NCBI GenBank assembly: GCA_965207985.1
Contig: CBDBND010000027.1
Span: 62,001-126,000, forward strand
Direction: 5' to 3'
From: CBDBND01 sp965207985
Lineage (GTDB): Bacteria; Pseudomonadota; Alphaproteobacteria; Rhodospirillales; Rhodospirillaceae
DNA length: 64,000 nucleotides
Shown one piece after another: positions 8,784-16,107 of the stretch. The position numbers were made by a program, and so were the translations under genes. The notes below the pieces were generated by a model that was not told the origin of the DNA, ran no database searches, and was given only the letters and a program-made list of their open reading frames with translations. Each line of letters opens with the position of its first letter. The stretch's first letter is position 1.

Positions 8784-9764
8784 TTAGGCGGCGGTTTTGC
8801 GGTGCTGCAAGCGCCGTTGATTGATGGTGTTTTGTTTGATTCTCTCCCTTTCGAGTAAGATGGTTTCGCCGCGCCCGAAGTAGACGTCGGCGGGCGTCAG
8901 ATTGCTCAGGCTCTCGTGGTAGCGGTGGTGATTGTAGTAGGCGACGAAGCGCCCGATCTTGGCCTTGAGATCGCCCGGCAGGAAGTAGTTCTCTAACAGG
9001 ATGCGGTTCTTCAGGGTCTGATGCCACCGCTCGATCTTGCCCTGTGTCTGCGGGTGATAGGGTGCGCCGCGCACATGATCCATGCCGTTGTCGTCGAGCC
9101 ATTCGGCCAGTTCGCTAGAGATGTAGGACGCGCCATTGTCTGACAGCAGGCGGGGCTTGTGCCGGACCTCGACCCGGTCGCAGCCTGAGGCCTGCAATGC
9201 TAGTTCCAGGGTGTCTGTGACGTCACTGGCCTTCATGGTCGTACACAGCGTCCAGGCGATGATGTAGCGGGAGTAATCATCCAGGATGGTGCTCAGGTAG
9301 AACCAGCCCCATCCGATGACCTTGATGTAGGTGAAGTCGGTCTGCCAAAGCTGGTTCGGGGCCGTGGTCTTATCCCTGAACTCATCGTTCGCCTTGATCA
9401 CCACAAACGCCGGGCTGGCGATCAGGTCATGGGCCTTGAGAAGCCGGTAAACACTGGCTTCCGAGACGAAGTAGGCCTGTGTATCGGTGAACCGTACCGC
9501 CAGTTCCCGGGGCGACAGGTCCGGGTTCTCCAGGGCCATCTGGACAATCCGGTCACGGATCTCATCCGGGATGCGGTTCCACACCCGGGACGGCTTGGGC
9601 GGCCTGTCTTCAAGGGCCTCAAGCCCGCCCTGCAGATAGCTGTTGTACCAGCGGTAAAACGTGGTGCGGGGAACCCCAAGGGTGTCCAACGTACGCTTGG
9701 CCGGCAGATGCGACTGTTCCACCAGCCTGATGATCTCGAGCTTCTCGGAGGCGGGGTATCTCAT
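8784..9764 (-). CDS. IS3-type transposase OrfB (DDE integrase)
   Basis: A 326-aa integrase-type transposase. A helix-turn-helix start (LGVPRTTFYRWYNSYLQGG) is followed by the catalytic core: LWQTDFTYIKVIGWGWFYLS with the first Asp, LLSDNGASYIS with the second, and TQGKIERWHQTLKNR with the Glu. The end YYNHHRYHESLSNLTPADVY is typical. The frame is intact. A much shorter relative of this C-terminus survives at about 37480-37625. It overlaps OrfA by ATGA. Confidence 0.9.
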   Translation of the reverse strand: MRYPASEKLEIIRLVEQSHLPAKRTLDTLGVPRTTFYRWYNSYLQGGLEALEDRPPKPSRVWNRIPDEIRDRIVQMALENPDLSPRELAVRFTDTQAYFVSEASVYRLLKAHDLIASPAFVVIKANDEFRDKTTAPNQLWQTDFTYIKVIGWGWFYLSTILDDYSRYIIAWTLCTTMKASDVTDTLELALQASGCDRVEVRHKPRLLSDNGASYISSELAEWLDDNGMDHVRGAPYHPQTQGKIERWHQTLKNRILLENYFLPGDLKAKIGRFVAYYNHHRYHESLSNLTPADVYFGRGETILLERERIKQNTINQRRLQHRKTAA

Positions 9765-10135
9765 GCGTCGTCTCCCCCATCCCCGATCATGTTTTTTTTG
9801 AGAAGGCGCAGTTCCAGGGCCTGTTCGGCCACCACCTCCTTGAGGTCGTGAGCCTGGCGGCGCAGCTCCTTGACCTCGCCCGTGTTGGCCTCACGGGCCG
9901 TATCACCGGCCAGGCGCTTCTTCCCGGCCTCAAGGAACTCCTTCGACCAGCTGTAATACATCCCCTGGGCTATGCCCTCACGGCGGCATAGCTCGGCAAT
10001 CGGGTCCTCGCCGCGCAGTCCGGCCAGGACAATGCGGATCTTCTCCTCAGCACTGTAACGCTTGCGGGTCTTGCGGCGGATGTCCTTGACCGTCCGCTCC
10101 GCAACATCCTGGGATCGTTCTGTTCTATCTCTCAT
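9761..10135 (-). CDS. IS3-type transposase OrfA
   Basis: A 124-aa DNA-binding protein: a basic N-terminus, RKRYSAEEKIRIVLAGLRGE, the recognition helix region ELCRREGIAQGMYYSWSKEF, and a C-terminal coiled coil (ELRRQAHDLKEVVAEQALEL). It is read just upstream of OrfB with a four-base overlap. No ribosome binding anomaly is visible. Confidence 0.9.
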   Translation of the reverse strand: MRDRTERSQDVAERTVKDIRRKTRKRYSAEEKIRIVLAGLRGEDPIAELCRREGIAQGMYYSWSKEFLEAGKKRLAGDTAREANTGEVKELRRQAHDLKEVVAEQALELRLLKKNMIGDGGDDA

Positions 10136-10291
10136 CGTTCACTCCTCAATGATGACGATGAGCCAATAACACTCTCTTACGCAATCACCCTAATCTGTTC
10201 CATTGGTCCTGACGGGGGACACGACAGACACACTTGCGCAAGCGATTGCTGCGTTGTGAGTCCCAAACCGACCCTATCTTGAGAAGGACAT

Positions 10292-10444
10292 TGTCAGAAT
10301 AAATCGACCTGGTAGTCTAGTGACGTGGTTTTCGCCGTTCGGAGCCGCACCTTGATTGGTCAAATCCAAGAGAACCAAAGTTTTGATAACCAAACCCAGC
10401 GAACAAGGGCCAACAGGAGTTAGCCTAAACTAATTACTCTGACA
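10292..10444 (+). repeat. MITE-like repeat, left copy (153 bp)
   Basis: This is bounded by its own inverted termini, TGTCAGAATAAAT at 10292 and, read inward from 10444, TGTCAGAGTAATTA. The whole segment is closely similar, in reverse orientation, to 11533-11686, including the stretch CTGGTAGTCTAGTGACGTG. It carries no gene. The two copies enclose the SLATT and TIR-like genes. Confidence 0.8.
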
Positions 10445-10504
10445 ATACTCTTTGGAGCGCCTAAGTTCGGGGACAGCCCGCAGAAGGCTATAAGTGACTT
10501 TGGT

Positions 10505-10978
10505 ATGGCCATAGAAGAGCATATTCTGGAAGAAAACATAGAGTCCCATCCGGCCTGGCTTCGCTTAGAAGACCAGATTGGCTGGTATGACAGCAAGAGC
10601 GGATGGAACCAAAAGCTTCACAAGAGGCTAACCATTGCCCAGCTGCTCTTGGCCATCCTCATTCCTCCGAGTGCGTTAACTGATGTTGTAGGTAGTAACT
10701 ATGTAGCCGCAATCGCAGGCGGTCTGATAGCGTTACTTGAAGGTATTCAACATCTCTATCAATTTAGCACTCTCTGGATAGAGTATAGATCGACTGCTGA
10801 ACATCTAAAGCACGAGAAGCATCTATTTTTGTCAGCAGCAGGTCTGTACCGGGATACAGAAAAGGATGAAAGGCTCATGCTATTAGCTGAGCGGGTTGAG
10901 GAGCATGTCTCGGCGGAGCATGCGAATTGGCTTAAGACATCAAAACGTGCTGTTGCCAAGGCACCGAAGCACGAATGA
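10505..10978 (+). CDS. SLATT-type membrane protein (DUF4231)
   Basis: A 157-aa protein with an amphipathic N-terminus (RLEDQIGWYDSKSGWNQKLH), two adjacent membrane helices (about residues 44-60, AQLLLAILIPPSALTDVV, and 67-85, YVAAIAGGLIALLEGI), then the conserved FSTLWIEYRSTAEHLKHEKH and a helical tail. That is the DUF4231/SLATT pattern, a family proposed from comparative genomics to form pore-like membrane effectors in nucleotide-signalling defence systems. It lies 132 bases before a TIR-like gene in the same direction, which supports that role. The base composition is AT-richer than neighbouring metabolic genes. Confidence 0.7.
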   Translation: MAIEEHILEENIESHPAWLRLEDQIGWYDSKSGWNQKLHKRLTIAQLLLAILIPPSALTDVVGSNYVAAIAGGLIALLEGIQHLYQFSTLWIEYRSTAEHLKHEKHLFLSAAGLYRDTEKDERLMLLAERVEEHVSAEHANWLKTSKRAVAKAPKHE

Positions 10979-11110
10979 CCAGTTAGTTGGTAAGGAAATA
11001 AGCACATATTTCATTCTATGGTGCCGATTGGGTTAGTGGCTCTTTTCGTCTGATTGCTGGCAGACGGGGAGAAGTCGAAATAAGAGAAGCTAAGTAAACG
11101 GAGCAAACGT

Positions 11111-11661
11111 ATGAGTTACCGTAATAGGACCTATATCATCTTTGACGGGGACAATGACATGTGGGCTTATGCCTATATGAAGGGGTGGAAGACCAACGAC
11201 CAAATCGATTTTAATTTCTATGACGCCCACGATCTTCGAACATTACCAACCGAGCTTCCGAAGATAGCATCAAGAAGACGCTGCGGGAGCGCATGGCCAA
11301 CGCAAAGCAGGTCATCGTGCTTATAGGAAGCAGCACTAAGAACCTCTACAAGTTTGTGCGCTGGGAAATCGAATTAGCTCTTAAGAAAAAACTCCCGATT
11401 GTGGCTGTGAACCTGAATAATAGTCGCAATATAGATCTCGACAATTGCCCTGCCATTCTGAAGGGTGAATACGTTGTACATGTTCCCTTCAAGATGAAGG
11501 TCATCCGGCTTTGTCAGAGTAATTGGTTGCTTTGTCAGAGTAATTGGTTAGGGCCAAATCTCTTGGGCCCCTGTTCCCTGGGTTTAGTCACTAAATTAAT
11601 GGTTCGCTTGGGATTGACCAAGCAAGGCGCGGCTCGGAACAGCGAAAACTCACGTCACTAG
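11111..11661 (+). pseudogene. TIR-like domain gene (DUF1863/ThsB type), frameshifted and altered at its 3' end
   Basis: The first part (from ATG 11111, behind GGAG) reads YIIFDGDNDMWAYAYMKGW and IDFNFYDAHDLRTLPTELP. After about 11260 the same protein continues in another frame as EDSIKKTLRERMANAKQVIV, LIGSSTKNLYKFVRWEIELA and LPIVAVNL. This is the order of the MTH538/DUF1863 TIR-like fold found in Thoeris ThsB. One missing base at CCG/AAGATAGC explains the shift. The 3' end runs into a duplicated 21-bp unit and the right repeat, giving the tail CQSNWLLCQSNWLGP, which does not look native. The protein would make or sense a nucleotide signal. As it stands it is probably dead. Confidence 0.65.
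11512..11553 (+). repeat. 21-bp tandem repeat at the inner edge of the right MITE-like copy
   Basis: TGTCAGAGTAATTGGTTGCT starts at 11512 and TGTCAGAGTAATTGGTTAGG at 11533, exactly 21 bases apart. The second unit is the inner terminus of the right repeat. The extra unit lies inside the TIR-like frame. It could be a duplicated transposase binding site. Confidence 0.75.
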
Positions 11662-11686
11662 ACTACCAGATCAATTTAGTCTGACA
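11533..11686 (-). repeat. MITE-like repeat, right copy (154 bp)
   Basis: This is an inverted relative of 10292-10444. Read on the minus strand from 11686 it gives TGTCAGACTAAAT, then CTGGTAGTCTAGTGACGTG, and ends CCAATTACTCTGACA at 11533. Differences from the left copy are scattered single bases and short indels. No transposase lies between the copies. Confidence 0.8.
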
Positions 11687-11710
11687 ATGCCTGCTGGCGG
11701 AGCCCGTGCC

Positions 11711-12055
11711 ATGACGGCACCGATGGCCTGCCAGCTGATCGGCCGGTGGCGGATCGTCGAGGCCAACCTGTGGGACCGCGGCTATCTCGACCTCGACGGG
11801 CCCGCCGTGCTGGTCATTCGCGAAGATGGTCACGGCGAGATCGCCTTCGGCGCTCTGAACGCCAGCCTCGACCTGGAATACGGCCGATCCATCGTGTTCT
11901 TCACCTGGGCCGGCTTCGACGAGATGGACGAAGTCAACGGTTCAGGATCGGCCGAACTCCTCGACGACGGATCGTTGGAGATTGAGTTCGCCTATCATCT
12001 CGGCGATAAGGCCACCCTCAAAGCCGAACCAGCCACTTTTTCAGCAGCCTGCTAA
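11711..12055 (+). CDS. Conserved hypothetical protein (GRWRIVEANLWDR family)
   Basis: A 114-aa acidic soluble protein starting at ATG 11711 behind GGAG. Its phrases LIGRWRIVEANLWDRGYLDL, GHGEIAFGALNASLDLEYGR and FTWAGFDEMDEVNGSGSAEL recall a small family I have seen annotated only as hypothetical and often near mobile DNA. No catalytic motif is evident. A broken copy of its C-terminus lies at 25520-25638. The gene begins right outside the right MITE-like repeat, and its GC is higher than the module inside. Confidence 0.6.
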   Translation: MTAPMACQLIGRWRIVEANLWDRGYLDLDGPAVLVIREDGHGEIAFGALNASLDLEYGRSIVFFTWAGFDEMDEVNGSGSAELLDDGSLEIEFAYHLGDKATLKAEPATFSAAC

Positions 12056-12129
12056 GCGGTTCGGCGTCTTAGGCCAAGGCCGTAGTGATCCTTATCGACG
12101 GCCCGCTTAACAGGTAAACGAAAATGCGC

Positions 12130-13629
12130 TTATTCCGCTGCGCTTTGCGCCCCTTCGTTGCGGCGCCACTGCAGAATGTTCTGACCCAGCAGACGGCCGA
12201 AGGTCAGGGCCGGGGTCACACTGCCGCCGGGAATAAACGCTTTGCCGTTGAGCCGGCCGAAGCCAAGGACTTCGCCCGCTGCATAGAGGTTCGGGATGGT
12301 ATTGCCGTCTTCACCGACCACGTTGAAGGTTCCGTCGGTGACCACGCCGGCCGGACTCATCACGCTCATGCCGACACACTTGATGGAATAGAACGGCGGC
12401 TTTTTAATTTCCTTGGGCAAACACTCGCGGCCGAAATCGGGATCGTGCTGATCGCGGACGAAGCCGTTGTAACGCTCGATGGTGGCTGTGAGGGTCGCCG
12501 CATCACAGTCCAGTTGTGCCGCTAGGTCTTCCAAAGTGTCCGCTCTTAGGAAAGATGGATGGGTGCCGAGTGCGTCCTTGAATTCTTTGTCGGTCCAGGC
12601 TGTCGTGATTTTGGGCGCGTTCTGCCGCACCCCTTCATCGAAGATGAGGTAATGGCGCCATTCCGGCTGTTTTTTCAATTCGAGTTCGCGTTCATCGACG
12701 CTGGGAATGTCCTCACGCAGGAACCGCTCGCCGCGGATGTTGACGTGCACTTCCCAGGGCTGACGGGACTGAGGTGAGGTATCCAGCCAAACGTAATCGC
12801 TGAGCGCATTGCCTTCGCCGCCGATGTATGTGGCACACATGGGATCGTCGGGGTCGTCCAGCACACAGGAATAGCTGGGCAAGACATTTTCTCCACCTTC
12901 GATCTTGGCGCTAACGGACTCTAGCAGCGTGATTCCCTTGCCCTGGGAGCTGGGATTGGTGGAACTGTAGTGTGGCGTGCCCGGGGAGTATTTCTGAAAC
13001 ATGTCCGGATTGGCCGCATAGCCGCCGGTGGTGACGACCACGTTGTCTCCATGGAACTCTTCATCTGCACCACCTTTCGTATTTACACAGATGCCGGTCA
13101 CCGCGCCGTTGCCGTCGCGCAGCAAGCCGGTGCATTCCGTTTCCAAAAGAAGAGCGATGCCGCCCTTTTCCACTTCCGCCATCAGCGCCGGCTTGATGCA
13201 TTTTATCAGGGCCTTGCCTTCCTCCGGCGACCAGAACGAGCGCTTGGTGAAGTAGGGCTCGTGCACCATCAGCACACCCGGACATTCCGGGTCCACGTTG
13301 TAGCCGAGGTCCAGCAGCCAGTTGAGGGTCTCGCCCGAGTTCTCCGCATGGATGCGCATCATCGGTTCGTTGAAGGTGTCGTGGCAGATACGCCGCATGT
13401 CGTCGAGAAATTCCTGGGGCGTGTCGTCGATACCGCGCTCGTCGTGCAGGCGGGTACCACCCGTGGCCATTTGACCGCCCGAATACCACAAGGTCCCGCC
13501 TACTTTGTTGTCCTGTTCGACCAGCAGCACTTTGGCACCGCGCTGGGCCGAAAAAATGGCCGTCGGCATGCCGGCCGTGCCGGCGCCGACAACGATGACG
13601 TCCCAACTAATTTCCGATTTGTCTGCCAT
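12130..13629 (-). CDS. FAD-dependent oxidoreductase, fumarate reductase/ketosteroid dehydrogenase-like, cytoplasmic
   Basis: About 499 aa. ATG 13629 follows GGGAGGCC; an upstream alternative start adds only five residues. FAD motif WDVIVVGAGTAGMPTAIFSA, then GGTLWYSGGQMATGGT, NIRGERFLREDIPSVDE in the catalytic domain, TIPNLYAAGEVLGFGRL near the end. It aligns along its length with 7076-8620 but lacks an export leader, so it should act in the cytoplasm on a similar carbonyl-activated substrate. It is divergently arranged with the methyltransferase at 13740, 110 bases away, suggesting shared control. Substrate unknown. Confidence 0.8.
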   Translation of the reverse strand: MADKSEISWDVIVVGAGTAGMPTAIFSAQRGAKVLLVEQDNKVGGTLWYSGGQMATGGTRLHDERGIDDTPQEFLDDMRRICHDTFNEPMMRIHAENSGETLNWLLDLGYNVDPECPGVLMVHEPYFTKRSFWSPEEGKALIKCIKPALMAEVEKGGIALLLETECTGLLRDGNGAVTGICVNTKGGADEEFHGDNVVVTTGGYAANPDMFQKYSPGTPHYSSTNPSSQGKGITLLESVSAKIEGGENVLPSYSCVLDDPDDPMCATYIGGEGNALSDYVWLDTSPQSRQPWEVHVNIRGERFLREDIPSVDERELELKKQPEWRHYLIFDEGVRQNAPKITTAWTDKEFKDALGTHPSFLRADTLEDLAAQLDCDAATLTATIERYNGFVRDQHDPDFGRECLPKEIKKPPFYSIKCVGMSVMSPAGVVTDGTFNVVGEDGNTIPNLYAAGEVLGFGRLNGKAFIPGGSVTPALTFGRLLGQNILQWRRNEGAQSAAE

Positions 13630-13739
13630 GATGGCCTCCCACACCTTGACTCTAGGGGGCGTGCAGGCGCGGTCAACGTGATTCTCTTGCTGGTGGGAAG
13701 ATCGGGGCGTACCCTCGAACTTCCCAAGGGAGAGAAACC

Positions 13740-14846
13740 ATGACCGACCGCCAAGCCCAGCACGACATGCTTGTAAAGCCGACTCACGACGAACGTGCCC
13801 GACAGGACCTATGCCAAGCCATGCGCGCTCACCTGTTGGACGGCATACAGGCGGGTACCCAGACCGTATTCAACCACCGAGTGCATCCCGCCTTCAAGAA
13901 AGAGCATGGCCGTGACGTTATGGACCGGCACGAAATCCGCCGCGTCATGTCCAATGATCCTTTTTACCGTGTCTATTGCGCGTCGCTGCGCTCTTCCCAG
14001 GAGCTGATGTGGGACTCCATCATCGATACGGTCGAGCACGAGATGCCGCGGCTGCAAACCGAGTACAAAAAACTCCATAACCAGGCCAAAGGGTCGCTCA
14101 CCCTTGATCCTGACCTTGAAATTCCCCGCTACCACACCGCAGCGGACATCCACCTGCAACCCAATGGCTATCACACCGACGTCACCGAAGACGATCTCAG
14201 CGCCGGCGCCATCTTTGACCGCGCTCTTTATATTTACGGCGACGGCAAGTTCGGCCCTTACAGCGACGCTATGGGGCACATGGTCAGTGGCGCCGTCAAA
14301 GCGCTGCATCCCGACTTTTCGCCCAAACGCATTCTCGACATGGGCTGCACATCGGGGAATTCGACCCTTGTCTATGTCGATGCCTTTCCGGCGGCCAAGG
14401 TGCATGCCATTGACGTAGGGGCGCCGTGCTTGCGCTATGCCCATGCCCGTGCGGAAGCGCTCGGCAAGCCGGTTCACTTCGCCCAAGCCAATGCAGAACA
14501 TACCAACTACGAGGACAACAGCTTCGAGCTTATCGTCTCCCACATTCTCTTCCACGAAACCGGCCGCACGGCACTAACCAACATCATGCGCGAATGCCAC
14601 CGGCTGCTGAAACCCGGCGGGTTCATGGTTCACTTGGACATTCCCCAGGACAAGCATTGTGACGATCTCTACGATTCCTTCCTGTGGGATTGGGAGGCCT
14701 ATAACAACAACGAAACCTTCTGCGTGGTGATGCGCAGCCTTGATTACGAGGACGAGGCGGTCACCGCAGGCTTTGACCGCGCAAACGTGTCCATCGAAAG
14801 CGTGCCCGTGGGCTGGCCCTTGCTGGTTGGCCAAAAGGCGGTGTGA
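13740..14846 (+). CDS. Class I SAM-dependent methyltransferase with helical N-terminal domain
   Basis: A 368-aa protein behind AAGGGAGAG. The N-terminal half (about residues 1-195) is helical and shared with two other methyltransferases in this window (27766, 61572), with a common pattern of MSNDPFYRVY, SLRSSQELMW and LDPDLEIPRYHTAADIHLQP. The catalytic half starts at ILDMGCTSGNSTL (SAM-binding motif I), then VHAIDVGAPCLRYA, SFELIVSHILFHE and LKPGGFMVHLDIP. Unlike its relatives it has no export leader. The next gene starts three bases after its stop and probably encodes a partner. The acceptor substrate is unknown. Confidence 0.8.
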   Translation: MTDRQAQHDMLVKPTHDERARQDLCQAMRAHLLDGIQAGTQTVFNHRVHPAFKKEHGRDVMDRHEIRRVMSNDPFYRVYCASLRSSQELMWDSIIDTVEHEMPRLQTEYKKLHNQAKGSLTLDPDLEIPRYHTAADIHLQPNGYHTDVTEDDLSAGAIFDRALYIYGDGKFGPYSDAMGHMVSGAVKALHPDFSPKRILDMGCTSGNSTLVYVDAFPAAKVHAIDVGAPCLRYAHARAEALGKPVHFAQANAEHTNYEDNSFELIVSHILFHETGRTALTNIMRECHRLLKPGGFMVHLDIPQDKHCDDLYDSFLWDWEAYNNNETFCVVMRSLDYEDEAVTAGFDRANVSIESVPVGWPLLVGQKAV

Positions 14847-14849
14847 CCG

Positions 14850-15206
14850 ATGGCCGCTGTTGAACGCGTCGAGATCCCCCGCAGCGCCAAGGGCAAACGG
14901 CCACAGTACTTCGAAGACCCCGCTTGCGACAAGCTTCACTTTATGATCATGGCGCTGATCGAAGAGCTTTCGGTCACCCGCGACCGCGTCGATGCATTGG
15001 AACGGGTGCTGGAACGCAAGGGGGTGTCGACACTGGAAGACGTGGACCGGTTCGAATCCACGGATGAAGACATAGACCAACGCAATGAGCGCCGGGCCGC
15101 CTATGTGGCCAAAATTATGAAGTGCTTCGCCGACGAGGCAGCCCAAGCATCCCGCGCTGATCCGGCCATAGAATTCGAGAAAGTCGTGGAAGCAGTGGCG
15201 GAGTAA
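14850..15206 (+). CDS. Small helical partner protein of the methyltransferase
   Basis: A 118-aa mostly helical protein translationally close to the methyltransferase (three-base gap). The core MALIEELSVTRDRVDALERV, then LERKGVSTLEDVDRF, resembles the small protein at 27160-27510 (TSLIALGAEVWSNRRRMKVV, then EALLEEKGIT). That protein also lies next to a methyltransferase of the same type. I recognise no named family. A subunit or chaperone-like role for the methyltransferase is inference from the repeated pairing. Confidence 0.65.
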   Translation: MAAVERVEIPRSAKGKRPQYFEDPACDKLHFMIMALIEELSVTRDRVDALERVLERKGVSTLEDVDRFESTDEDIDQRNERRAAYVAKIMKCFADEAAQASRADPAIEFEKVVEAVAE

Positions 15207-15220
15207 AGCCGGCCAGCCCA

Positions 15221-15254
15221 TGGCGGAGGGGGACGGACTCGAACCCTCGGTACG
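15221..15254 (-). pseudogene. tRNA 3'-end fragment (Ser-like), possible attachment-site remnant
   Basis: On the minus strand this reads GAGGGTTCGAGTCCGTCCC followed by CCTCCGCCA: a T-arm with TTCGAGT loop, an acceptor 3' strand and CCA. The T-stem has one mismatch and no 5' half follows, so it is not a functional tRNA. Such 3' ends are left behind by integrases that target tRNA genes. No integrase gene is visible nearby. Confidence 0.45.
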
Positions 15255-16107
15255 CTCGCGCGCACACTCTCGCCGAGATAGAGATAGCGGTGGCCCCAGG
15301 CGATCTTTTCGTGCACGAACATGTGAGCCTTGTCCACGGCATCGGCCCGGATATCAAGGTATTTCAGGCCCGAAAGCGAAAATGTTCCGCTACACCCTTT
15401 TCAGAACCGCAAAATCCAAAACCCGGTTTCCAGCATTTTCAATGACTTGCGATAACCCGCAGGCCGAAAAATCAGCTCCTACTGTTCAAGTTGGGTTAGC
15501 GAGGTCCATGCCGTCCAGTGCCGTTTCGTCCTATTTGATCCGACCTAATTGAGACCTCTCAGTCCTTTCCGTAACGACCTGTTCGGGTCCATGCTGTCTA
15601 GTTGGTTTGCAAATGCGTTTGCATTTTTGGACCTGTGTAAGAGCAACTAGCTAACGGTCTATTACTCGTAAAGTTGCAGGGCCCTATGGTTTCTGTGGAA
15701 CTCAGACTGAGGGGGCGCGCTTGGCGATGACCCGCACTCCACCGCTGGCGGCACGATGCTGGAATGGCACGACGGCCCGTGGGCCAAAGTCATCTATGAC
15801 GGGTAAATCGGTAGGTTTCCCGTCTGATTGACGCAACGCATCCAGCACGGTTGCAGTCCGACCAAATAAGTGAATTTTGGTTGCAGATAGTTCTCACCCC
15901 TAGGAAGATAGAGTTGAGCGGGGCCGCAAATTTGTTGGCCGCGGTGTGTGGTTGTTAAGGGGAGAACGCCACACTGTGTTCCGGAGAGATAAACAAAGCA
16001 TTGTGACCGGGATTTAGACAGGGGTTCAGGTGCATTACGCTCACCTTATTTTTTGTATGCTTCATGGCGTTGGTCCGACCAGCCACCCTTATTAATGAGA
16101 GAGAGCC
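15255..16107. other. Long stretch without a supported gene before the TonB receptor
   Basis: About 850 bases. On the minus strand around 15273-15380 there is a short coding-like run (SLSGLKYLDIRADAVDKAHM, then FVHEKIAWGHRYLYLGES) that stops at the tRNA fragment and lacks a credible start. It may be a gene remnant. From 15550 to 16107 I see no reading frame worth calling. This part probably holds the leader and promoter of the receptor gene. Confidence 0.4.

Larger units (their letters stand above)
8709..10221 (-). mobile_element. IS3-type insertion sequence (about 1.5 kb), second subgroup
   Basis: The ends match as imperfect inverted repeats. 8709 onward reads TGTCCGTCGTCAG, and the other end read inward from 10221 reads TGTCCCCCGTCAG. 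Similarity continues through a shared ACAG and a TAAGAGAGWGTT segment about 40 bases in. Two overlapping frames on the minus strand encode the transposase. I see no clean target duplication (CTA against CGA), so one flank may have been rearranged after insertion. Confidence 0.8.

Noticed and set aside
10292..10444. Integron attC site
   Set aside because: The termini TGTCAGA and the length fit a MITE-like repeat. The R'/R'' core sites and an integrase are absent.
12970..13743. Long open frame opposite the flavin oxidoreductase
   Set aside because: It mirrors the conserved FAD gene and has no family resemblance or ribosome binding site.
15220..15552. Reading frame of 110 codons over the tRNA fragment
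   Set aside because: It runs through tRNA sequence and a likely minus-strand remnant, with no convincing start or composition.
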